DNA of 64,000 nt from Telopea speciosissima (lineage: Eukaryota; Streptophyta; Magnoliopsida; Proteales; Proteaceae). The DNA lies in the NCBI RefSeq assembly GCF_018873765.1, contig NC_057926.1:49157043-49221042 (forward strand), given 5' to 3'. Positions 23,245-35,200 of the stretch are shown here, piece by piece (within the stretch, counting starts at the first letter, position 1; every line of letters starts with the position of its first letter). A model generated the notes under the pieces. The model was not told where the DNA came from, ran no database searches, and saw only the letters and a program-made list of their open reading frames with translations. Made by a program: the position numbers and the translations under genes.

Positions 23245-26200
23245 ATGGAGAGGGTTCTAACGGCGACGGAGAAACAAAGTATGGTCTCATCCTTCCTCGA
23301 GATTGCGGTGGGACAGTCGGCCGAGACAGCAAGGCAGTTCTTACAGGTCAGTTAGATTTCACTTGTACTTTAACAGTTAACTGCTTGGTTGTTTAATGGT
23401 ACGAATCCCTCATTCCTTGCATTAATGATTAAGAACATAAAGTGATGAGTGGAATTGGTTAGAGGTGTTGGTGGTTTAATCAGTAGTTGTTAAATTTTAT
23501 TAACTAGGGCATAATCTTCTTCTACCGCCGTTGATTTGATGGGATCATATAGTTTGAAGTGTTTTGACTATCAATTGACGGCCATAGAGGCGTCTCAGTA
23601 CCACTGTGGTACATGAAGAACTGATTTTCCTGAGATCCAGTTCTAGCCCGGGCAAGAAATGAACGGACATTGGAGGGATCCTTCATTATTCTTTAAGTCT
23701 TAAAACTTGAGCTGAAATGATTTACATAGGTAGCTTGGATTAAATACTTTTCACCAGAGAATTCGATGAATACCTTCCAGTTCTGGACCTTAAAGCAGCA
23801 GCTTTAACACCTCGTTTATGAGTTAACGAGACAGCCCATTTGTTTTCTCCTTCCCTTGCTCTTAGGTTGACTGTCAAACTGCACAAAATAATGGGGTATA
23901 TCTAATTAGGTGTCTTACGAAGGTTTCAGTCTTAACTTCCTATTGAATGGCTGGCTTACCTACCACATTGACGAGGCAGTTCTAGCTCCCCGGCCCCCAC
24001 ACCACCCCCCCCCCCCCCCCAAAAAAAAAAAAGACCCACCCAAAGTAAAATACCACTGGCTGCTCGCCTGCTGCTATCTCCCTAAATCACTTCTCATAAA
24101 GGGAACATGGTAGTATAATAGTGATACAAGTGAACCAAATAAGTGTCAAAGAAATATCTATGCAATTCAAAACAAGACGATGTATTGATGTTCTCTATAA
24201 GAACCCTCTCTGGCTACTTCCGCTGGCATATTATTAATCCTTCCTCCCCATTTGAAAGAGGATCTGGCTCCTCTGCAGCCTAGGGGTGTGCTGCATCTCA
24301 TCCGGTACGACAGCAGATGGCGACACTTGGATTTTGTGCTGTTCGAACGGCGAGGATCGAGCTGGAACATCTGAGCATGATGCACATCATAGTTGTCATG
24401 GTGTCATGGCGATCCAAGTCAGTGGAGGGGTGTCTGATCGATATATCGCCTCGTCGCCCGCCATGGCAATCATATCGAGCATGGCAGAATTGTAATTAAA
24501 TCCAAAGTTGAATGCCAAACTAGTAGATAAATCATGATTTATAAGAGCAATGGTAGAATTGTAATTAAATCAAAAGTTGAATGGCAAAGTTGAATGGCAA
24601 ACTAGTAGATAAATCAAGATTTATAAGAGCAATGGCAGAATTGTAATTAATCTGAAGTTGTAAAGGAGTGGCAGAACTGTAATTTAATGGAGTTAAAGAG
24701 AAAACTGAATGGGTTAAACAGAATAGCAACAAAGAATATAAGGGGTTTTATATAAATAATATAAGTTGTCTTTACTTGCAATTTTAAAGACTTAATTTCT
24801 TCAACCTTGCAATAACACGATAGAAAGAGAGGCAGAGAGGCGGTGAACTGGAGTAGTTCCAGCAGAGGAAACTCCTTATAAAGACGATTCTCCCTGCAAT
24901 TTCTGGAACAAAATCGCAGCACCAAGGTCTGCCGATCCCAACGAGAAATAGCCCCAAAATTCTACTGGCAACCAAATGGTGAGATCTGAAATCAGATCTG
25001 GCGTATGTCTTAGTTGCAGGTTACTAAACCAAGGCTAAAATAGGAGATTTTGGGAAGTAGAGTGGGTTTAAGGTTGGGGAAGAAACAAAAAATTAAAGAA
25101 GAAGAAATCGAAGAGGGAAAGAGAGGCAGGAAGAAGAAATCGAAGAGGGAAAGAGAGATAGGATGCCATGGCGTAGGTTGATATGCACAGACCTCCAGTG
25201 CCATGGCATCACTATGGTGCACATGCGATGGAGAGAAGGATTTCTTAATTTTGAAATCCAAGAAAAGGATTTAACATTTGAACGTGATGCACATGCGATG
25301 GAGAGAAGGATTTCTTAATTTTGAAATCCTCATTTCCAACTCGATCCTCACCGTTTGAACGACATTAAATCCAAGTGTCGCCATCTGCTGCCGCGCCGGA
25401 CAAGGTGCAGTGCACCCCCGAGCTTCAGAGGAGCTGGTTCCTCAGAAGGATAGGGTTATGGCTTTTAAAGTATCCAAGCTGCCTGATCAGATTTTAATTC
25501 CCATGGGCTTTAAACATCTTGACTGCACCATATAATAACTAATAGTGTAATACTGAATCCCATCACACTATCAACTGTGGAATAATTATCACCTCCAATT
25601 CACGGGCACCTCCAATTCCTCCAATTCCTCTAATAGGGGGGAGCGGACCCCACCTTGGGTAGTGTTTTCGGGTAGGGGTAGGATGGTCATTTCTGCCCCC
25701 ATGTGAGGAATTGGAGGGGGCAGCAAATTGGAGGGGATAAGGATTCATCAACTGTGGCCACTAAGTGATGCAGCTGCCTGTATCCTACAGTCTTCAATTC
25801 TGGAAATATACAAGCTGTGCTATGCATATAGGCCCCGAGAAGACCCGAGCAGTATCTCCCACACGGTTTCTAAAGTCTCCTTGCGTACTAGCATCCTTCC
25901 GGTCGCCTAATGAGCCTCCTCAAAATTCAACGGCAGGGTTTGGGGGGAGTAATGAAGCACCAAATTTTCATCTGCTGAACTGAAATGAGGTTATTGGAGG
26001 TAGGTTGATTACAGTGATGCAGCTAACCGTATTCCTAGATTTGGAATCAACAAATCGATTGGTTGCTACATAGGCCCAGGTCTGGGTTATTTTTATGCAA
26101 CCAGGGGTTGGTTGCTAGTTGTATGTTCCAGCAGCCTGCGATGGGAGAAAAGAAAGAGAAAATGGTAGGAAATAAGGGAGAGAAAAGGTAGGGAGAAGGG

Positions 26201-29200
26201 AGGAAAAAACTAGATTGATAGGTAGAAAGGAAGGGGTTGAACTGTCTAGAGAGGCGGAGAAGAGGGAGAAAAAAGGAACCTTTCTCGGTTACACAATTCA
26301 AATGTCAAATTGTATAGTCCATTAATTTGTAAGGGAACTTTGATTATATGTATTTAAAGATTCACCAATAAAAAAAAAAAATAGAAACCTCCTAATATCT
26401 AACTTCCTATAATAAATAAACTTAGAAAATACTATTAAGACTGTTAAATTAATTAAACCCCAAAACAATGAATAAATCTAATAGAACTCTGCAATTCAAG
26501 TAAAAACTAACAGCTAAGGTATGGGCCTCAGTAGTAAAAATAAATAAAATGTTATAATACTAATTGACACCTAACTAAAGACTCAAAACAGATTTAAAAA
26601 TTATCCTATGTATCTTGCCTACATTCGTGCGAGATGAAAGTCTCATGCACAGTTTTGAATTAGAGAAAGAAGTGAGGAATCCTCTTTTCAACTGTGACTC
26701 TCTCTCTCTCTCTTCAGTCATTGCTCTTCTTTCTGTTTCTTCGAAAGTAGCTGCTTCATCTTCAGCCACCCGAATTTTAGATTTTAATTTTTATTTCTCA
26801 TCAAACAAATGACATCTTCTTTTGGAAATCCTAGCTTTACAATACAATCAAGGTACAAAGTACAAATCAAAGGTCCAAAATAGAGGATCAAGCCACATCC
26901 AATGGTGATCATGATTCTTCATCAAACAGTAGTTGGTGTTTTATCATAGAGAATGAAAATTGGCATTTGCAAGGCATTCCCAACCTTTGGAAGTGCAGAT
27001 TTGCCCCTTTATAATGGTCAGTCAGTGGTAATTTCCTTTTATTTGTGCATGTAATTGGACTGTGAATGTGATAATGTTTTATGGTCAGTGATCAAGGGTT
27101 GTATAACTATTGGGGCAGCCTGATCTTATGGATAGTGTCATATGGGAATCATACTGCTAAGTTGAGCCTTTCTTTTCTTTTTCTTTTACTACTACTTTTA
27201 ATTTTTCCACATTGTTGTTGTATAACATCTGCCTTTTTTGGAGCTTTATGCTGGGTTCTACGGTGGCAGGCCACTAGTTGGAAGCTTGAGGAAGCGATTC
27301 AGTTATTCTATGTTGGAAATGATGGTGGGGGTTTGCCACCCTCTTCCTACTCTTCACCAACCGAAAATGCTTCTCCATTGCCCGAACAAAGCCTAGGGTA
27401 AGTTCAGAATTTTTTATGCTTTTAAAGATGGTCTGCAAGAAGTTACCTGTGATGCAGAACAATCTATATTTCCATGGATGAAATGACGAAAAACTAGGCC
27501 AGTGAGGGATTTTTAAGTTCAGCTAAGTTGATTATGGTGCTTACCCTTGAATTTGTTATCAGTCAGTTGTTTTAGTTGGTCCCATAATTCATTATATTTT
27601 TTTAATCAGTTAAATCATTTATCTAAAGGGTTTAATCACTTGTAACAGTTTTTAAATGTTTGCTTTCTGTACCTTGATTCAGTGGACCAGCAAGAAACAT
27701 TGAAAATGTTGGACAAGATGCTGGAAGTGAAGAAGTACGGCCTCCTCTACCAGTTAAAAGAGATGTTCTATATGATGATGCTATATTGTATAGGTATTGC
27801 CCAGCCCATCTTTCTTATATGTGTTTGAATGCAAGTGATAGTGATTGGGTCATTTGAAGGCAGCTAGTAATTGCATTTGTTCATTTTGAAATTGAACTCA
27901 ATTTTTAGTATTAGATTATGGACAACAGCAGCAAACAATTGTAAACATCCTCTTTGCAGTGAGCCAGAGAGTTAGGTACAAAGGATTGATGTAGGTTTAG
28001 TTTAGTTGGCAGTCTTAAACAGAAAATTGTAATGGAAAAGGCTAACAATGGTTCAAACCCAGTTGCTACCAAACTTGGAGAAAAATTCAAGAAACCATTC
28101 GTAGTGTTATTTATTTATTTATTTTTTTTTAAGGAGGGGGGGGGGGTACTGGGGAGGGGGGAAGGTAACAGCCAGGAGACTCGAACTCGAGACCTCCTGG
28201 TGAGCATGGGCATGAAGCGCACCACAGCTCACCAACTGCACTTGGCAGCTGTTCTTAAACCCTTCGTAGTGTGATAGTTAAGAAAGCACCTATATCAAGG
28301 ATCGATTTCTCGGTTTTGGACCTGGTTTCGGTCAGACCTGAAACCAAGATGTGCCAGATCTTGTTTCGAGGTTTCGACCCTAAGCCTCCCTGGGTTGAAA
28401 AGGGTCAAAACTTGGGTTTTGACCCTGAGTTTCGTTTCGGCCAGGCCTGAAACCGAGACAACTCGGACATGTCGGTCAGTTTCGACCGAGATTTAGTTCC
28501 ATGACCTGTATAACACCAAGAGTCGTAAAGTAACAGAGAAGAGAAAGAAACATCTGAAAGGATGACTGAAGGAAGATGGCAAGCGGTGGTGTTCATGATT
28601 GTTTGTGAGTGTAACATTGATGGCTTCTTCTGCATTGACATATTAAGATGACATCAGAATTAATTTGGAATTATAGATTAATTGTGCCTTGGCATTTTCT
28701 TTTACCTCTACATATTTTTAAATGTTCGCCACACATGTTTTGCACCAGAACATCAAGGATGGGATATCCGTCACAAGAAGCAAGTTCATTGGTTGCATTC
28801 CGTAATTTCGGTGAGGAGATGAAACATCCTGGTGTTTGGGAATCAGACCAAGGGGCTGCATCCTCAACAGATAATTCCCAGGATAATCTTGCTTCATTAT
28901 ATCGTCCTCCTTTTGCCTTGATGCTTCATGGACCTTTTGACACGGTAAAACTGATTTTCCTTAATCCTCATCGAACTTTCATATTCTGTCAATATCATTG
29001 ATCTCTTGGTAGTTTCTGCTTCTACTTTCTATTTAGTTGATACTTCTGCAAGCAAGGTTCAAAGTATCTACAGTTGTCCCATGATATGATAAAGAAGTTT
29101 TATGCATCTTATGGTTCACCATTGTATTACTGACAACAAAACCAAACGTTCCTTTAGTATCAAAGGTACAAAATTAGTCCATGTCAGTATCCAATATGTT

Positions 29201-32200
29201 TCAGTATGAAGTCGGTCTTAAACATTCCAATATCAGTATCACTGTTTCATCTGAATCTAGAATAGATATATCCAGTTGAAGAAATCATCTTTTTTCACTG
29301 TATTTTGTTTAGAGTTCCCTTCCCTATTTCATTGTTTGCTTTTTCTTTGTTTGATAAAGCACTTTAGGATTGTTATTGCATGGATTTTGTGGCAAAGTAG
29401 GCATTATAGGTTGCTAAAAAATGTAACTTGTGCTGTTTGTACTTTATATCTGGTTAAATATGCTCTAAAAAATATTCACATTATTGTACATTATCTCCAC
29501 ATGTTCTGAGTTTGCATGTGTCTAAGTTCCTGGCACATCATAGTGTATCCACCCATACCCCACAATATGCAACTTTGCACTTGTTCTGTCTCTATTGGTT
29601 GGGTCCACAATAATTGAGAATTTGAGGTTCTTCTTTGTGATTTTGTAGAGGTATATTTTCAACGGTCAAGGTTCTGAAACTAGGTTGAAGACATGTTTTA
29701 GTATCAGATTCAGTTTTGTTAGTGTTAAGAGGTGTTATGATATTTCAAAATACTGCTATGTAACTGGTTTACCTGATAAAATATTATATTCACATGTATT
29801 GCATGTTAAAAAGACAGAACAAACAGTATGTAGCACCTCTCATTACTTCATCAAGTATACAAAATGCTTAGAAGTTAAATAGTCATACAGTCAGAGAATA
29901 AGTGATTATAAGTTGTTCTGGGTATTTATTGTGTCAATTACTTTTAGAAATGTAAATGGCCAAGGGTTGTTTACTTTGATTTATGTTCAGAGGAATCTCT
30001 AACAGGATGATGTTTCTGCCACATCAAGGGCTGTTTAGCCAATTATAGCATCAGATAGCTAGGGCATCTAACCATATGTCAAATTTGTGGGTCATTTCAG
30101 CTGTATGACCCACCATTTGAATTTTCTCTTGTTTTTTCAGCCATTAAAATGATGGATGGCTGATAAAACCATTCCGACCATTGGATATACAGAGGAGATC
30201 ATGTTGATTGGCTGATGCAGAGGTAAGTCACAAGAAGTGGGTTTGTTTTGGTGAAAAAAGAGATTTGGGTTGGGTTCTATTAGTGTTTGGCCTGTTGTTC
30301 AATGAATTTCAATGTGATGGCCACTTTTTTTTTTTGGATGGATAAAATATTCATTACCAAAGGAGAGAAGAGGGGGGGGGGTTAGAGAGAACAAACAATA
30401 CAACAACAACAACAACAACAAACTAAGCCTTAGCGGCTACATGGATCCTTGCAAATCAAAGTAAGAGAAAAGAAGAAATGAAGACACGAGAGATGAAAAG
30501 TGCAAAAAGAGAAATGAAAGTAAGAGGAAATAGGCCCAGCCCAGGAAGTCAAGGAAATCTCAGCTATATGGGGTCGGCAACATGGATCTTTGCCCTCCAA
30601 AAGGCTCTATCCGAGGTCATACTTGGTACAAGACCCAGACTATGCATGTCATTCCTCCCAACCTCTCCTATGGTCATTTTTGGCCTGCCCCTACCTCTTT
30701 TAGCTCCTTCAATTAGAATCAGATCACTCCTTTGTACTGTGGCATCCTCAGGCCTGCGTTGAAAATGGCCATACCACCTCAAATGACATTCTTGCAGCTT
30801 GTCATTGATCGGGACAACTCCCAAATCAGATCTAAAACGACCATTCCTTACTTTATCCTTTATAGTCTTTCCGTACATCCATCTTAACATCCTCATCTCT
30901 GGTATACATAGCTTTTCTATATGACACTTCTTAACTGCTCAACATTCCGCCCTAATCAGGGTCGATCAGGGTCAGGCTAGGGTAAACCTTAGCAGGGCTG
31001 GGCCTGGGTTGATAGTTTGTTAGGCCCTGGCAGGGCCGGGCTGGGCTTGAGCCAATTTTAAGACCCCTAGGGTTGGGCTGGGGTTTTAACATGCCCGGCC
31101 CGTTGACATCCTAATTTTTCTGTTCTTTTTAGTAGCTTGGGGGAGGGGGGTGCCCTGTTTTCTGGGTAATTTTTGGACTATCAAATTCTGCTATATCTGC
31201 GAGTATACCTCTAAGATTGATCTTGAATCAAGTATATAAGCTTCTGGTCTTGTTTTCTACTGAACTTGCGTAATAATTCCTAGTTTATCAGGTCAATATA
31301 TCATGACTTATTGCTCCCATTATAATTGTTAGGATTCAGGGATATTTGGCAGGTCGAAGATTTCTATTCTCATCTGCTGATTTCTGGTTAGGAAAACAAT
31401 TTTGATCTGATTTTAATAATTTCCTTGCTCGTATTCTGATCCTCCTTTAAATCTTAAATGATGCCCGAATTTCAAGTATGTTTTCTCATTTTAAGAGCTA
31501 GTTTTTGTAAGTTTTATCTCTTCTTCTTCTCTTACTAACAGAATTAGGACTTCACAGCCCTAGTATACGCATTACTATCTGTTAAATCTCATAGCCAAAG
31601 TCGAATCATATGGCCACACTATTATTGAATTTTTCCCTTAATATTTTAATCCATCCAAAAACCAAGATGGACCTGTATGTTTTGCTGTGTTTCGTAATGC
31701 CTTTTTGAGCTGAAATTTAGCAAATGAGTGGAGAGAAAAAACGTAATATTGGAAACATATCCTTAATACATTGAGCTCTAACCAATCAGCAATGTGGCAA
31801 ACAGTAATGTCCCAAGATGCCTGTGTAGAAAAAAGCATTCCTATGTAAATTTGTCAGGTTTTTTTTTTTTTTTTTTTTTTCCGTTCAAAAAATTCAGAAT
31901 AAATTTTTAATATTCTGATCTCTGTTTTATTTGAACATGGATTCATGGTGGGTAATTGTATTACTAATTGCAGGCAAAAGTTACAGCTTCTGACCAAGAC
32001 AAGTGGCTCGTAGTAAACTTGCAGTCCACTAAGGAGTTCAGTTCACACATGGTATCATCTTCTGAAAACATTCGCTTTATTTTCATGCTCTTTATGTTTT
32101 CGGAGTTTGACATTAGCTTTGGGAGTGTATTGCTATGTGAAGCTGAACCGGGACACATGGTCAAATGAAGCCGTGGCTCAGACTATTAGGACTAACTTTA

Positions 32201-35200
32201 TCTTCTGGCAGGTTTGTGCTATAACTTTTTTTTTTTCTAACCTTTTTGGTCTTGTTTATTTTGTTCCTGAATCCTCCTGTTTTGGGTTTTATCGACTTAT
32301 TTAAAGACATGAAAGTAGAGAAGCCTTAATTAATTAGTCTAAACCAACTAAACTAACTAATTAATTAACTAGACAAAAAAGACCGTGGTCTTATTTATTG
32401 GCCAGTCAAAGCATCAACTAGTCGGCAAACCATTAACAGCTGCTTTAACCTTTAGTTATGCAGTATCACCGAGGCAGAGTTGGCTATGTTTGTTGGGATT
32501 TGTTTGTTTCTTCTTTCATTGTCCTTGGATGACCATGGTCTTAATTATTAATATGTTCGGATCAAAGTCACAAAAAATGCCTAACCCTAAATTGTAAGAA
32601 CTTGATTCTACTTACAAGCTATCATGAACCATTCTTCTGCCATAATTTGAAAGATTTTCCCTTGCCCCTTTTAGTGTGCATAACTGTCATCTTTGTCAAA
32701 AGCAATTAATGAAGGTTAATAAGTCAGTATTGGAACTGGATTTGAGACCACAGAAACTATTGTTCCTCTTTGGCTTACATGTGTCATTCCTGTTTATTCA
32801 TTGCTTCTTATTAGGGTAGCACATAGTTTTGGTTATACATTTCTAAATGATGCTATGATGTGTCTCGCTTCCTATTTCTCATCTGAACGATTCTCTATTT
32901 ATTTTGTTTCTCAATCTATCTTCACCCAACTTGTCTCTATATGCAATTTATTTATTGACTTAGGAAAAGCTTATGATAGAGTCCCTAAAGAGTTAATTTT
33001 GTGAGTATTAGAGAAGAAAAGTGTTTTGAGTGAACATGGTTAAAGATATGTATGATAGTGTTGCGACTAGTGTAAGAACTGGGGGAGGGGGGAGGGGGGA
33101 GGGTAGTGAATTCCCAATTACATTAAGGATTAGCCTTAAGCCCATATTTGTATGCATTAATCATAGACGAGCTGACTAGAGGCATTCAAGATCAAATCTC
33201 TTGGTGTATGTTTTTTTTTCTGATAATATTTTTTGGTGGATGAACAAAAGCATGGATAAATGCAAAGATTGAATTTTGGAGATTAACCTTGGAATCAAAA
33301 GGTTTTAAGATAAGTAGAACACAAACATAGTATATGGGGTGTAACCTTAGTAATAATAGGACTGATAGTGAAATGGCAAAAATTGATGATAGGGAGACAC
33401 CACAAAGTGAAAATTTTAGGTACTTAGGTTCAATCATAAATAAAGGAGAATTGGAGGATAATGTTGCACAAAGAATTAGATAGAGTGGATGAAGTGGAGG
33501 GGTGTGTCCGGAGTGTTGTGTGATTGGCGTATTCCTTTTTAACTTAAAAGGAAAATTTTATAGAACAGCTATTCGACCAGAAATGATGTATGGAGCTGAA
33601 TGTTGGGCAGTAGAGAAACAACATAAGCAAACTAGTGTAGCTGAAATGAGGATGTTGAGATGGATGAGTGGTAAAACTAGAAAAGATAAATGTGGAATGA
33701 ACAAATAAGAGGTGGCGTGGACATGTGCAACGGAGTCCTTTGAATGCTCCAGCACGGAGGGGTGATTTGATTCAGCTTGAAGGAGCTAAAAGAGCCAGTG
33801 GTAGGCCTAAAATGGTAACAAGTATGGCTTTGAATAGAGCTGATTTGAGAAAAATGATTCTATGTAGCTGACCCCATTTAGTTCGGATAAGGCTGAGTTG
33901 AGTTTTATGGTCTTTCTTTTCTCATGCGATCTCGGGGTTCAGAAACCTTGTTTGGGTTCGCTATGGTTTGGATTATAATGGTAAAATATAAAAAATTCCG
34001 AGGTAAGCCCCCGCAGACCCCACACTGGCGGGAGCCTTGTGCACTGGGTACGCCCTTTTTATTATTAAATATTCCTAGGTCTATATGGGCGGGGGGTGGC
34101 AACCTGGTAAACAACCAGAAATTTTAAGGTGCCATTTGATAGACAAGGATATAAAGTTGATTAGCATTTATTAATCATGGATAAACTAGGAATAAAGACA
34201 GAATATAGGACAAAGATATTAAAGACAAAAGAGGAGAGTAAAATGGGAAAGTAACTTAAAAAAAATATGATATCAAAATGGGGAGGGGAATTCGTCTTCT
34301 ACCTACAGCCGAAACCAAGGGCGGAAGACCAGAACCCTACGAAGGATGGTTCTCACTCAACAGTGCTCTGATGGAGCTGAGATTTTGGGACAACCCCTAT
34401 ATACCCCAGGCCTATGAAGGGCCCAAGTGGTAGCCCAAGCCCAACAAAACAGCAGTCGACCATTCAAAGAAAGCTTTCTGAAACTGCTGGCAGCAATAGG
34501 CCTAGAACCAGCCTGTTTATAGACTTTGAATTCTACGGTAGAGGAACTGGTTGGGGCAGGGAAACTGGGATTTGAATTGCCCAAGGGAGGGGTGCCTACG
34601 ACTCAAATCTCAGGGGAAAAGGAAAAGCAACCAGGGATATTGATCCCAAACTTATGGAACTGGTAGTACCACAGAAACAGGGGATGGGCACAGAGATGAG
34701 GGAGAGGAACTCAAGAGAAACAGAAAATAAAGAAGAAAATAAGAAGAAGGAAGAGGAGAATAAAGGGGGAGGGAGTCGAATCTGAGAAGAAGAAGGATTG
34801 AGAAAGGAGAAGGGAAGGCTGCACTGTCGGCCACACTGGAATATTGCCAAGCACTCCACGGAAACTCAAAACAACTCAATTTTTATTCATTCAATTATAT
34901 TCACTATCTCCATCGGTAGGTTGCATTGCATATTAATCGGAAAATAAAAATCCTAAAAATTAGAAGCTAACTCTAAATAGGAAACTAAGACTAAGTAGGA
35001 AACAAACAACTCTGTAGCTATCTCCTTAACTAAACAATATCTATCCCAATAAAGGAAAAATATCTACCAAGCTCCTTTGGACCAAAAAGTTGGGTTGGGC
35101 CGGTTCTATCTCGGCTTGGGTTTCCACAGCGGGTAGCACCGGTCCAACTATGTCAATGCTACGGCATAATTTTCTGGGTTCTAGATGTTGTTGCAATGGA

